A DNA stretch of 64,000 nt, from assembly GCF_000208745.1 (NCBI RefSeq), contig NC_030859.1, positions 16,153,426 to 16,217,425 on the forward strand, written 5' to 3'. The translations under genes and the position numbers were made by a program. This stretch comes from Theobroma cacao. Lineage: Eukaryota; Streptophyta; Magnoliopsida; Malvales; Malvaceae. The notes below the pieces were generated by a model. The model saw only the letters and a list, made by a program, of their open reading frames with translations, was not told the origin of the DNA and made no database searches. Below are positions 36,638 to 48,840 of this stretch, in pieces (positions within the stretch are counted from its first letter, which is position 1; each line of letters starts with the position of its first letter).

Positions 36638-37750
36638 AGAGCATTCAGAATGAGAGGCAATAAAAACCCGAGAGCACAATGGTTGTGGCGTTGTGCATCT
36701 GGGGAGCATCATACAAACACTCGAGAGCACGGCATCACGGTGCTACCAAGGACAACCACAACGTTAGAAAGTCATGGCTGCGACGCCAACTCAATTTCCA
36801 TAATTAAAGCTTTGACGAAAAATTGGAAAGTAAGGCACCCTTACACATACTTAAGACCCTTTTTTGAAGCATTCAGAGGGAGAAGCAGCAACCAACTATT
36901 CTGTAAAATGGGAGCCAAGAACAAAGCAAGAAAACAAGAGAATCTAAGAGAGAATTGAGATTTCAAAGCTTTAATAATTAATTTCTTCCTTTACTTTTAT
37001 GTTTTTCTTAGTTTCTTTGACTTGGATTCGTGGCTTAATTTCTTTGGGTATTGTTTTTATTAGTTATTATGAGCTAAATTATTTTTCTAGAATTGTGGTG
37101 GATTTCAACATGTAATTTGAATATTTATTTCTCTTTTGTTTACTATGAATGGATATAGTTTTGCTTATTTAAATATGTTCTTAATGCTTTTGATTACTTG
37201 GCCAACAATTAACTAATTTTTTAATCTAATTGAGACTCGACAGAGATATTTTATATTGGTCTAAGATTTGAATAGTATATGTTCATGTTACTTAGGTGAT
37301 CTGATTCGTGATTTGGGTAAGCATAAGCCAATTGCCATACATAGCCGAATTAGAACACTAGCTTAATGAACCTTATTTAGTTGATTGATATAAACATATA
37401 GTAACCCAATTAAGTTAGATATTTATGCAAGCATCTAGACAAACACTTGTACTTAGTAAAACCACCCATGAATGTAAATAATAAGAGAATCTAGTATCAT
37501 ATGAAGTGTTGAATGAACCCATAATCTTAGGTTTTAATATATTACCTTTCTCAAGTAATTTTAGTTTCTGTTAGTTAATTTAGTGTTTATTTTAATTTTG
37601 ATTTAATTAATTTTTTGAATATTTTAGTTGCTTAAATAAGATTGATTTGTCATAAATTTTAGTACTTATTAAAGATTTAGGAACAAATATACATTAGAAC
37701 GATACTCTACTTCATCACTATATTACTTGTTCAATATGTATACTTGCATG
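36638..37750 (+). repeat. Diverged Ty3/gypsy LTR fragment
   Basis: The 3' part (37240-37750) echoes the next LTR in order: ACTCGACAGAGA, a TGAATGAACCCATAATCTTAGG-like block, and ACGATACTCTACTTCATCAC with CTTGCATG at the end. It looks like an older LTR of a related family, cut on its left at the copia LTR remnant. A GC-richer patch with an open frame of 102 codons at 36650-36958 has no recognised domain. Confidence 0.5.
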
Positions 37751-39170
37751 TGTGATAACTCTATAATATAGAGTTATTTGAGCTTAATTTTGATAATAAT
37801 TTGGCTTAGTTCTCATAGTAATGCATAGAAATTAGTAGATTTTATTTAATTATTTTAAATTAGTAATTTAGGTGAGTTAATCTAATCTTAGTTAATTTTA
37901 TACTTAATTTGGTGTTAATGTGGTTAAGATAGGTTGTTATTGATTTATTTGTGCTTTTGTAGGTATTTGATCAAAGAAGAATTTTAATGAAAAAATGAGA
38001 GCAATTTCAAGGTGCAGACTTCCACTGCATCTGTTTAGGTGTTTTGGCCATAACTTTCTCTACAAAGCTCCAAATGAAGCGATTCTTAGACCATTGGAAA
38101 GAAAGAGAAAACTCTACAACTTTCATGTTTACCACTTCACCCCGATTGTCCTCAAAAGTGGTCAAAAATTATATCGAAGTTAACGCATTGTAGCAGCCCT
38201 AAAGTAATTACGATTTTTGTTAATTAATTGGGTAAAGTTGCGACTCACATAGTCTGATGAGGAAATCCTACTTCAAATTGACTTCTTTCTCCACCCAACA
38301 TGGCCTAACTTCGAAGCCTATAAAAACAACCTTTCGGGGGAGAGAAAAAAGAGAGAGGAGAAAAAACACCAGATTGAAAACTAAGAGTCAAGCTACAAAG
38401 TCATTGAAACTGAGAAGATTTTGAAAGATTCAAGAAAACTTGGAAGATCAAGATTATAATTCTTGAGTTTTATCTTTTTTATTATTCTTTTATTTTTTTT
38501 ATTTTTGTTTTTATTATTTAAACTTTATTCAATGATGATATATGACTTGATGGGGAACCAAATTGTTAATCTGAGATTATAATTAAACTCAATATCCAGT
38601 TTGAATTATTTATCTCTCTTTTACTTATGTTTGATGGATTTAAGTTGTTTATTTTATTCTGTTATTAATGCTTCTAATTGCCTGATCATTAATTAGATTG
38701 AATTGGAAACCTAGGTTAAACGTTGACAAAGGATATTTAGGTAAACCTTGCATAGAATAGCGTACGATCGAATGCACTTAATGAATCTTTCTTCAATTTA
38801 ATTTGCATAGACATACAGTAAATTAATTGGGAGAGGTATTTTTATGAGAAACTCGACAGAGACTTGCAAATAATTTAGGACTTTAGGTTAGCAACTTAAT
38901 CCATTAAACTAAGTTAAGAGAGAAAAACAATAATTAGATGAAGTATTGAGGGATATTATAATCTTAGGTCTGGTAGTTGATTGAAGTTTCAGTTTAGGAG
39001 TTTTAATTTTTCTTTTTAATAATTTTAAAATTTGGTTGTTTGAATAAAATTAGGGTGTGTTAATTTTAGTAACTAATGGTAGGAATTAAAACAATTCTCC
39101 GTGGGAACGATACTCTATTCATTACTATATTATTTGTTAATGATACATGCACTTGCATGAGAAATCAACA
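37751..39170 (+). repeat. First Athila-like LTR
   Basis: 1420 bp, TGTGATAACTC to GAAATCAACA. Contains a TATA-like GCCTATAAAAACA near 38318. It lacks a block of about 85 bp that the second LTR has near 43140-43225. Confidence 0.8.
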
Positions 39171-39275
39171 AGTTTTTGGTGCCATTGCTAGGGAATTGAG
39201 TTTTAATTCTTTCTTGTTAATGTTAATACCAAGCATTCCTAATCTTCAAACCTTTCTTTTTATTTTCATATACTT

Positions 39276-40346
39276 TTGATTGAGGTGATGAACTATCTGT
39301 GGCCATCTAAACAATTTGTGCCTATGAGGGTTGCTAGTGATTATGCATTGGATGCAATCAATGTTTTAGCCACCCAAGTAGATGCTTTGTCTCAGAAAAT
39401 TAACGTTCGGGGTGATAATGTTTTTCAAAGTCTTTTTGTTTCATGCAAGTTTTGTGGAGATAGGCATTCAAGTGATTGTTGTCCAGCCTATTATGAATCA
39501 ATGCAATTTAATGAAAGCTTCGATGGGTAACAAAATAAGTCATACTCGAACAATTACAACTCAAAATGGAATCACGAAAATTTTTCTTGGAGTAATGATC
39601 ATTGTCCTACATATTCACCACAACCTATTTTCCATAATGGTTTTCAATCACAAGTTAAAACTCTTATACTAGAGAGAAAGCCTTCAATAGAGGATATGTT
39701 CATGCAATTCATGTCAAGGATTGATTCCATCATTCAAAGTTAGGCAAAATCAATCTGAAATCTTGAGACATAAATGGGTCAACTAGCTAATGCCATTAAT
39801 AATAGACTTCAAGATGATGGTGATAAAGTAGATCAAGGAAGTACTTCCAGCAATCAAGTTCAAGATGAAGAAATTAAGTAAGAAGAGGAAATATCTACAT
39901 CACCACAAGTCAAGCCATATGTGCCTCCCATTTTTTTTCTGGATGCAGTTGATGAGTTACCTAAGGAAGTTATACCAAAAGCGCATTATTCAAGAAGAAC
40001 TCAATTTGAGAAGTTAGATAAAAGCCAGCCTATTCCACCATCTTGGGTTAAGCAAGCATCAAATCTTAAGTTAAAGGCACTACAACCTCATCTTAAGAGG
40101 AAGCTGCTTTCATACCTCAAGCTTTTTCCATGCAAACTCAACCTCAACCAAAGTCAAACTAGTGACTATAAAGAAACGCTTCTTGAGAGGCAACCCAAGC
40201 ACTCTAACTACTTTTTTTATTTTTATTTTTTTATTTTTATTTATTTAATTATTAAATTATTATCACTCTCTTTTATTTGTGCAGGTTCATGTAAAAAAAT
40301 TTTCAAAAAAGTAAAAAAATTTCAAAAAAAATCAAAAAACTGGTAA
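39276..40346 (+). pseudogene. Gag C-terminal remnant with zinc knuckle
   Basis: The frame from 39276 contains ATQVDALSQKINV and the knuckle-like CKFCGDRHSSDCC (C-x2-C-x3-H-x4-C), typical of Gag in this lineage. Later pieces, MGQLANAINNR and VPPIFFLDAVDELPKE, resemble the linker before protease. Stops interrupt it. CTTCTTGAGAGGCAACCCAAG near 40180 matches the 3' untranslated block of the second element (near 46355), so everything between gag and that block has been deleted. Confidence 0.7.
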
Positions 40347-42110
40347 GTCGTGGCTTCCCGAACACAAAAGGACGCGAGCCGCAGCTCACTACACTCGAAG
40401 CCTCGACTCAGTTAATAAAAAAGAAAAAAAAAAGGAAGCTAAGCGGCCCCCTTGAAGTGGGCTACCAATTGGGCAGCCCACAACCCACTACCCGAATCCA
40501 ATCCCCCTTTTTTATTTGGGCCACCCATTACCCAATAAAACCCCTTTTTTTCTTTTTAGTTATTTTTATTTTATTTATTTATTTCTACATTAACCTTTAT
40601 TTTTTTTTTGTAGTAAAAAAAAATTCCTCCTAAAAGTGTGAATGAGAAAGATGGCAATAAGGAAAAGGAGGTTTAGAGCTTCTACAAAATTCATCCAACC
40701 ATAAAGGGAGTATGTTTTACCTTTTCCTTTATTTTTTCTAACATTGAGGATAATGTTTAGTTTAAGTTTGGGGAGGTGAATATATTTTTCTGGTATTGAA
40801 TATTTTGTGGAAGTTTTAGATATAATTTTATTTGCATGTTTATCTAGATTTATAAATAACTTAGGATTAGTTGGTAAAAGAATTTATTTCTTGTTTGAAT
40901 TTTAAGAATCTAGAGTAAAGTTGTGCTAATTTTTTCAATGATTTTTTCTATCCAACGATGATAACTAGTTGTCTTGATTTCTTAACTTTTTGTTAATAAG
41001 GTTTTAGTTTGGATTCATGCTAAATGCTTTTGTTAAGTATCATTGCTAGAATGTGATTTTCACAATTTTGAGCACTATATCTTTTACTTTGAATCTTTAT
41101 TAATATTTAGAAAAGGTTTAGATTGATGTGAATTTTAGATTATATCATGAATTCTAGAATTTACTTGATTTTCTATCGATGTGAAATCTTAGAAAAAACT
41201 TAGTTAAGGATATGATTTAGGTCATCTTTGGACCGTTTGAGCCTAAAAGCTAACCTTGTTAAATTTTTATCCCTAGTAAACCCCTTTGAACTAATTTCTC
41301 TTTTCTTTGTATAACTACATAATAATTGAACTTAGCATTAAAATTAATTTTCCAATTTTGCAACACTCCTAAGCATGTACATTATTTTAGGAAATATAAA
41401 TTGATCTAAATATTGACAAAGGTGGAAAAGTGATGTTGATGTGAAAAAAAAAGTTCAAAAAATGAAAAATAACCCGACTACCTACAATATAAAGAAAATA
41501 AGTTTAGGGGTGTGAAATTGTGAAAAAAAAATGTATTAAAAATAAAAAAAAAGTTCAAATGTGGAAGAAAAGGTGTACTTGGAGAAAGAAAATAGAGCTC
41601 TATATATAGTTCCTAGAATAATTATTTACTTAGGGTGATTTGAGCCACATTAATATCCTTTATCATACCTTGACCCTAGCCATATATTACAAGCTTTATA
41701 AAGTCCTATTGATCCCTAGCTTTGTATTAGTCTACATTAGTGGAGAGAGAGATGAAAAGTAAACCTATGAAAATCTAGTACTAATTTGAAACTTGTGTTA
41801 GCATAAACTCATCTAGATGTCATGATATTCTTGGTAAAAGATTACACACACACACACGAAAATCCATTCGAGAATGGGCTTGCATTAGAATTGAAACATA
41901 AATTTAAATGATGCCTATATTTTCCTTAAGTTAATGATTGATAGACATACTTTTGAGGAAATTAAGGAGAATCATTGAATTGGTGCACTTTATTTTTAGT
42001 AGTAGTAGTGACTCTATTTATTTTAGTTTTCATTAATTGAATTTGATTTTCCAAAGTTAGGTTCTTTTCTATGTTTTACTTGAGGACTAGCAAAATCTTA
42101 AGTTTTGGGG

Positions 42111-43635
42111 TGTGATAACACTACAGTGTAGAGTTAGTTGAACTTAATTTTGATAATAATTTAGCTTAGTTCTTGTAGTAATGCATAAAAATTAATAGAT
42201 TTTATTTAATTATTTTAAATTCGTAATTTAGGTGAGTTAATCTAATCTTAGTTAATTTTATGCTTAATTTGGTGTTGATGTGGTTAAGATAGGTTGTTAT
42301 TGATTTTTTGTGCTTTTGTAGGTGTTTGATGAAAGAAGAATTTTAATGAAAGAAGGAGAGCAATTTCAAGGTGCAGACTTCCACTACATATGTTTCGATA
42401 TGTCAGCCATAACTTTCTTTATAGAGCTCCAAATGAAGCAATTCTTGGACCATTGGAAGATAAGAGAAAACCCTACAACTTTCATGTTGACCACTTCACC
42501 CAGATTGGCTTAGAAGGTGGTCAAAAATCATATCGAAGTTGACGCACTGCATTAGTCTTAGAGAAATTATAATTTTTGTTAATTAATTGGGCAAAGCTGT
42601 GACTCACATAGTCTGATCAGGAAATCCTAGTTCAAATTGACTTCTTGCTCCACCCAACTTCACTTAACTTCAAAGCCTATAAAAACAACCTTTCAAGGGA
42701 GAGAAAAAAGAGAAAGGAGAAAAAACTCTAGATTAAAAGCTGAGAGTCAAGCTACAAGGTCATTGAAACTGAGAAGATTTTGAAGGATTCAGGAAGACTT
42801 GGAAAATCAAGATTATAATTCTTGATTTTTATCTTTTTTATTATTCTTTTATTTTTCTTAGTTTGTTTTTATTGTTTAAACTTTATTCCATGATGATGTG
42901 TGACTTGATGAGAAACTAAATTGTTAATCTAAGATTATGATTGAACTCAATATGTAGTCTGAATTATTTATCTCTCTTTTACTTATGTTTTAGGGATTTA
43001 AGTTGTTTATTTTATTCTATTCTTAATGCTTCTAATCGTCTTATCACCAATTAGATTGAATTGGAAACCTAGGTTAAAACTTGACGAAGAAGATTTAGGT
43101 AGACTTTGAATAGAATAGCGTATGATCGAATGCACTTTGTTGATTAGGTGATTTGATTTGCATATAGGGTCGACATACACTTATAAGCCATACGTAGCAA
43201 GGATTAGAGCACAAACTTAATGAATCTTTTTTCAATTTAATTTGCATAGACATAGAGTAAATTAATTGAGAGAGGTATTTTTATGAGAAACTTGACAGAA
43301 ACTTGTAAAAAATTTAAGGCTCTAGGTTAGCAACGTAATCCATTAAACTAAGTTAAGAGAGAGAGAGAGAGACAATAATTAGATGAAGTATTAAAGGATA
43401 TTATAATCTTCGGTCTAGTAGTTGATTGAAGTTTCAGTTTAGTAGTTTTAATTTTCTTTTTAATAATTTTAAAATTTGGTTGTTTGAATAAAATTAGAGT
43501 ATGTCAATTTTAGTAGTTAATAGTAGGAATTAAAACAATTCTCTGTGGGAACGATACTCTATTCATTACTATACTACTTGTTAACGATACATGCACTTAA
43601 TTGAGAAATCAACAAAAGTGTGCAAAATTGATAAC
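42111..43635 (+). repeat. Second Athila-like LTR, shared by two internal regions
   Basis: 1525 bp, TGTGATAACAC to TTGATAACA. Compared with the first LTR it has an extra block near 43140-43225 and an extra 21 bp before its end, between two AACA motifs. It is followed by TGATGCTGTTGCCAGGGA (43643-43660), a tRNA-Asp-type PBS. Confidence 0.8.
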
Positions 43636-44169
43636 AAGTTTTTGATGCTGTTGCCAGGGATTTTGTTTTCTTTGTTATTTTCTAATATTAAAATTTTACA
43701 GATTAGTCTTAATTTAAGTTTTATTTTTGTTTTGTAGTTAAGTACATTTTTTGTATAAGAAAAGCAAACAATTTGGATACTATCCCGTGTGATCCAGAAA
43801 TTGGGAGAACATTTCACAGACTTCGAAGAGAGAATCGACAAGGTGTTGCTTCAATAAATACCATGGCTGATCAATAGGGTGAATAGCAAATCCAAGAGCG
43901 TGTAGTAGTTGACAATCATTGCATAAGGCATTATGTTGTTCTTTTGGCATAAGGAATTCCATCGAGCATTTGAAGATCAGCTATTCAAGCAAATAATTTC
44001 GAGATCAAGCTAGCCATCATCACCATATTCAAACTTCAGTCTAATTTAGGGGTCTACCAAATGATGATCCAAATGGCCATATATCAAACTTTTTGGAAAT
44101 TTGTGATACTTTCAAACACAATGGTGTCACAAATGATGCAATTTGTTTAAGGCTTTTTCCTTTTTTATT

Positions 44170-45540
44170 GAGGGATAAAGCTAAAGCATGGCTGAATGCA
44201 CTCCCTCCTAGCTCAATAACTACATGGGATGATCTTGCTTAAAAGTTCTTTGCCAAATTCTTCCCTTCAGCTAAGACAGCAAAAATACGAAATGACATCA
44301 CATCATTCATATAGTAAGATTCAAAATCGTTGTATGAAGCCTAGGAAAGATACAAGGAATTGCTTTGGTGTTGCCCTCATCATGGTCTCCAAAAATGGCT
44401 TCAGGTGCAAATTTTTTATAATGGTTTGCGTAAGCAGGTTCGAACCACAATTGATGTTGTTGTGAGAGGAGCTTTAATCGCTAAATTGATAGATAAGGCA
44501 TATGATTTATTAAAAGATATGTCTGCAAACAATTACCAGTGGTCGACAGAGCAATCAATGTAGAGGAGAGTAGTTGGAATTCATGATGTAGATGCTATGA
44601 CAGCATTATACACTTAGGTAGTAGCTTTAATTAAAACTCTTGAATCTTTTGATACTAATAGTGTGCAAAGTCCTTTTGTAGCTTGTGAGTTTAGTGGAGA
44701 TAACCATGCAAGTCATCAGTGTCCAAGATCAATAGAAATAATACAATTTGTGAATAATAGCAGCAAAATAAACCTTACTTCAACATTTACAACCCAAGGT
44801 GGAGGAACCATCCAAACTTCTCTTGGGCCAATGATTAAGGGTTTTCCTTAACTTCAAGGCCAAATGCACCTTTGGGATTCCAACAACAAGCCAAAACACC
44901 TCTTTTAGAAAGGAAGCCAATTGTGGGAGATTTGTTAAGGTAGTAAATGACACAGAATGATAGCATCATATAAAGTCAAACAGCTTTTATTCAGAGTCAA
45001 GCAGTATCAATTCAAAACCTTGAGACTCAGGTTGGTCAACTTGTCAATTTATTAAACAACCGACCTCGAGGAACATTACCTAGCGATACAGAAGTGAATC
45101 TAAAGAGAAAAGGTAAAGAACAAGATATGGCAATCAACTTGAAGAGTGGAAAAAAGGTTGACAATAGTGTTAAGCAAGCTACTTTTCAAGATAAACCTGT
45201 TGAGAATGAAACAATGATTAAGACAGCCAACAAGCAAATTCGAGAGAGGGAAGCAAAGACAACTTTACCGTCACCACCCTTTCCTCAGCATCTTCAAAAA
45301 CAAAAGCTTGATAAACACTTCCAAAATTTTCTAAAGGAATTCAAAAAGCTTCACATCAACATTCCTTTTGCAAAAGCTTTAGAGCAAATGCCATCATATG
45401 TGAAGTTTCTAAAAGACATATTGACAAAGAAGAGGAAACTTGAGGATTTTGAGACAATTACATTCACTGAAGAGTGTAGTGCAATAATCCAGAACAAGTT
45501 TCCCCCAAAACTTAAGGACCTAGGAGTTTGTTTATCCCTT
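44170..45540 (+). pseudogene. Athila-like Gag remnant
   Basis: Pieces in different frames: LRDKAKAWLNALPPSSITTW with a stop after DDLA, NDITSF, then an intact stretch to 44563 (IDVVVRGALIAKLIDKAYDL, NNYQWSTEQS). The 150-codon open frame at 45094-45546 (KRKGKEQDMAINLKSGKK, KLHINIPFAKALEQMPSYVK) is the Gag-protease linker of this lineage. Stops and frameshifts separate the pieces. Confidence 0.8.
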
Positions 45541-45833
45541 GCTTAATTTGTAATTTTAATTTTTTAAAAACTTTGTGTGATTTAGGTGCTGGTGTCTCAA
45601 TTATGCCTTTGTCTGTTGCTAAGAGAATTAGACTAAAGGAGATTCAACCCACTACAAACACCTTGCAACTAGCTGACAGGACAATAAGGCACCTCTATGG
45701 AGTGATAGAGGATTTCTTACTTAAAGTTAAGAAACTGTTCATTCCAATAGACTTCATAGTACTTGAGATGGAGGAGGATCAAGAGGTTTCGATCATACTA
45801 GGACATCTATTCTTAGCCACTGTAGCACACTAA
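45528..45833 (+). pseudogene. Athila-like aspartic protease
   Basis: LKTLCDLGAGVSIMPLSVAK carries the catalytic DLGA of this lineage, followed by LQLADRTIRHLYGVIEDFLL and VSIILGHLFLATVAH (ILGRPFL-type ending). The domain is nearly full length. It overlaps the end of the linker frame in another register, so a frameshift separates the two. Confidence 0.8.
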
Positions 45834-46772
45834 TAGATGTAAGTGACGGTAGAATAACATTCAGCATTGGAGAGTAGGTAGGTAAATTAACTATTTTCAA
45901 TGCAACTAAAAGTCTTTCAACCACAACTCATTGCTATAGAGTGGACTTAGTTAATAAAGGTAAACGTAATCCTACTCCACACCTTACAAGTAAGTAAGCA
46001 TTAATTCTTAAATCAGAGCCACTACCACCACAGCTCAAAACTAAACAGTGTTATGATGAGCATGATCCACCACCCTCAATTAATCTTGATTTTAAGGTGG
46101 GACAACAAGTGTTGCTAACCAAATCAGCCAAGCTATTTTCATGGAAACAAAAATCAAAGTGGTTAGGTCCATACAAGGTGGTTAAGGTCTATCAATGTGG
46201 CGCAATTGATAATTGTAGTGAATCTACCAAGACATTTGGAGTGAATGGGTAACGTCTCCAACATTACTTGGGAGGTAAATTGGATCGCTAAAGATCCTCA
46301 AGTACTTTAGTTGACAACAAAAGAGGGTATCATAGTCAAACTAGTAACTATAAAAAAACGCTTCTTGGGAGGCAACCCAAGCTATATCTTTTTAGTTTTA
46401 GTTGTTATGTTAGTTAATTTTGGTTTTTCTATTTAAATAAGTACTTACAACCTCTCTCTTGCTTGTTTGTTGAGTTTGCAGGTTTGGAAAGCATAAAGAT
46501 AAGAAGGAAGAAAATTAGAGCTTTCAACGCACTGTCACCATTGATAAGGGTGTTTTTTTTCTTGTTCTTTTTAGCTTTTTACATTAAGGAAAATGTGCAA
46601 TTTAAGTTTGGGGGAAGGTTTTATTGTTTGTAGTTTTTGTGATATTTTAGGTTAGTTTATTTTCATTATTTTTTTTTATGCATGTGCATTTGCATTTGAA
46701 CTAGATTTAATCATGCTAGTTTCGTTTAATTTACCTATCCAATGATAAGAATGTAGTTTCATTCCTATTTTG

Positions 46773-47790
46773 TGTCACAACCCAAATTTTGAGCTATGAC
46801 CGGCGCATGGGCCGAATAGGCATAGCCCACTAAGCCCAAGCAAGCCTATTTATATGACCTGTTCATCATTCCATCAAAAGTTACTAAAGTCACATTTCAT
46901 AATTTCAATTCAAAATAATGCTAACCATTGCCAACTCATAGTGGCATTACCAATCAATATATATATATATATATATATTGTCTAAAACATATATCTTAAT
47001 AATTTACATCGAGTTTGTCTATACACAACAAAGGGATACTTGACTTTCAACGGAGAGACCCAAGCGACAGTACAACTATTGAATGCCGAAAAACCTACTA
47101 AGGAGACAAATCTATAAGGACACATCGACCTAGTTACCGACTGCTTTCTGATCTGAAAATATGAAGTTGAAAATAATGAGTATAAACCCAATGAGTGAAA
47201 AAAAGGAAGGGAACAAGCAAACGATAAGAAAAGTTTAAAGAAATCATGATGCACTTATTTTCAAAAACAATGCAATTTAGTTTAGTTCTTATTAAAACCC
47301 CTCATTAAACCCTTAATTGGTTAATCACTTGATAATGAAAGATTCATACACAACAAAGAATTTGAAGAGTGAAAACTTGAGTAGCATTCAAGCAAGTTAA
47401 GTGAAATGACTAATCCTCGCTACAGCGGAAAGGCATTCGCTATAGTGAAATTTAGGCTCAAATCATTAGCTGGCCAAGGGTTTCTCACTAAAGCTCCTCA
47501 TTTCAAACTTAATTAATTAATTCCTTGATGTTGGAAGTCCATGATCAATTATGATATTAAAGAAGTGAAAAATAAGGTAGAAACCAAACAAAGTAGCATG
47601 CATGACAGAATGTTTCTCGCTGCAGCGAGACCACCTATAGACATCTCACTGCAGCGAGAATGTATTCTAGCTGCAGCGAGTTACAAGACTGCAGCCAGCC
47701 TCCCAACCCGATAGTTTCTCACTGTAGTGAGAATGATAATTATGCATTATTGATTGACAAATCAATTATGCAGCGAGAATGACATCCTTT
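46773..47790 (-). repeat. Fragment of the 2.9 kb solo-LTR family
   Basis: The left edge TGTCACAACCC and the next 600 bp match 60254 onward (TAAGCCCAAGCAAGCCTAT, GATCTGAAAA, AAATCATGATGCA). This copy carries a denser run of palindromic CTCGCTGCAGCGAG motifs at 47416-47775. Similarity fades near 47790, so the outer part is lost or too diverged. It interrupts the 3' end of the Athila-like element. Confidence 0.7.
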
Positions 47791-48840
47791 GTCTTTAAAA
47801 AGCTTGTACTGAACATTATGCACTATTGACAAATCATGGATCAACTTGAAAAGTTCAATTGATTGATGAGGACTCAAGGGATAGTTTACATGTCCAACCA
47901 AAAAGGTTTATAAAATTTAATTAATATTACTTTCAATATGCAACGTCAAATGTTAATTTCAAAGCTAATGATACTTCATAATTAAACTTAAATCGAGCTT
48001 TAAATTTTTATATTAAGATATAAAGAAAATCAATGGTCCTTAATGATGCCTTATAATACTAATTTCTCCTTATTCAATTGTTTAAAATCCTAAACCCATG
48101 AACCTATTCCAATTCATTTGTCAAGTGGGATACACATATATACCTTTTCACTTGGTATAAAACCCTTAGGATTCAAGTAAAAAAAACTTTATCATAGTTG
48201 GTTAAACAATGAAGCCACATAAGAATATAACAGGCTTCCAAGGCTTGAGGGTTTGACAAATTTCACTAATAAATGGAATTGCCTTATCAATGAGAGTTCC
48301 TAATGGCAACTTCATCATACATAGCAATCAATACGTGCACGCAGTTCTTCTTCTTACTCCATTGGATAATCAAAAGCAAAATCAAAATGTTACCATATTT
48401 ACATGGCAATCCATATTCCATGCAGAAAGATGGTGAGGCCGCATGTTGGAAGGTTCAATTGAGAGTATTTATAGGCACTGGTTAAGGTGTTATTTTTCCT
48501 TTGTTTGATCTGTAGTGAGAGAGAACAGTTGACTGTGATCTACTGCCTTTTATCTTGGTTGATTACGAGATGGAAATTTCTTATGGAAACAAAAAACATG
48601 GAAAGAGCCTTACTTACAGATGATCTTTTTCGTAACTTTAAAAAGTGTTGGCTAGATTAGCAAGCATGCACTAATTTTAGTTTGGTTTTGGTGAACCTAA
48701 CTACATGATTAATCACGCACCATATGTCTCAATTTTATTTAGATGATGATCAAAGCAACGAGGTCGAAAAGGAAAGAGAGATAGACATGCGTCTAAATTA
48801 TGTTTGTCACAAAAAAATACGTTTAAAAGAAATTAGAATG
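47791..48840. other. Intergenic DNA, no gene recognised
   Basis: AT-rich, with no frame of note. Possibly the diverged rest of the LTR fragment to the left. Confidence 0.4.

Larger units (their letters stand above)
37751..43635 (+). mobile_element. Non-autonomous Ty3/gypsy (Athila-like) element
   Basis: LTRs at 37751-39170 and 42111-43635 both start TGTGATAAC and share promoter-region blocks (GCCTATAAAAACAACCTTTC). After the 5' LTR comes TGGTGCCATTGCTAGGGA (39177-39194), a degenerate match to the tRNA-Asp PBS used by Athila-type elements. The interior keeps only a Gag C-terminal piece (39276-40346), followed by noncoding DNA and a PPT-like AGTTTTGGGG (42101-42110). No protease, RT or integrase is present. 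The right LTR is followed by another PBS and gag, so it is shared with a second internal region. Confidence 0.8.
43643..46772 (+). mobile_element. Second Athila-like internal region: gag, protease, deleted pol
   Basis: After the PBS come a Gag core near 44170-44560 (LRDKAKAWLNALPPSSITTW, GLQKWLQVQIFYNGLRKQV), a linker (45094-45540) and an aspartic protease. The frame then jumps to the integrase C-terminus near 46100-46260 (SAKLFSWKQKSKWLGPYKVV). RT, RNase H and the integrase core are deleted. CTTCTTGGGAGGCAACCCAAG near 46357 marks the 3' untranslated part. No third LTR follows, because another LTR family starts at 46773. Confidence 0.82.

Noticed and set aside
36650..36958. 102-codon open frame in a GC-richer patch
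   Set aside because: No recognisable domain; it lies within LTR remnants, so it was not called a gene.
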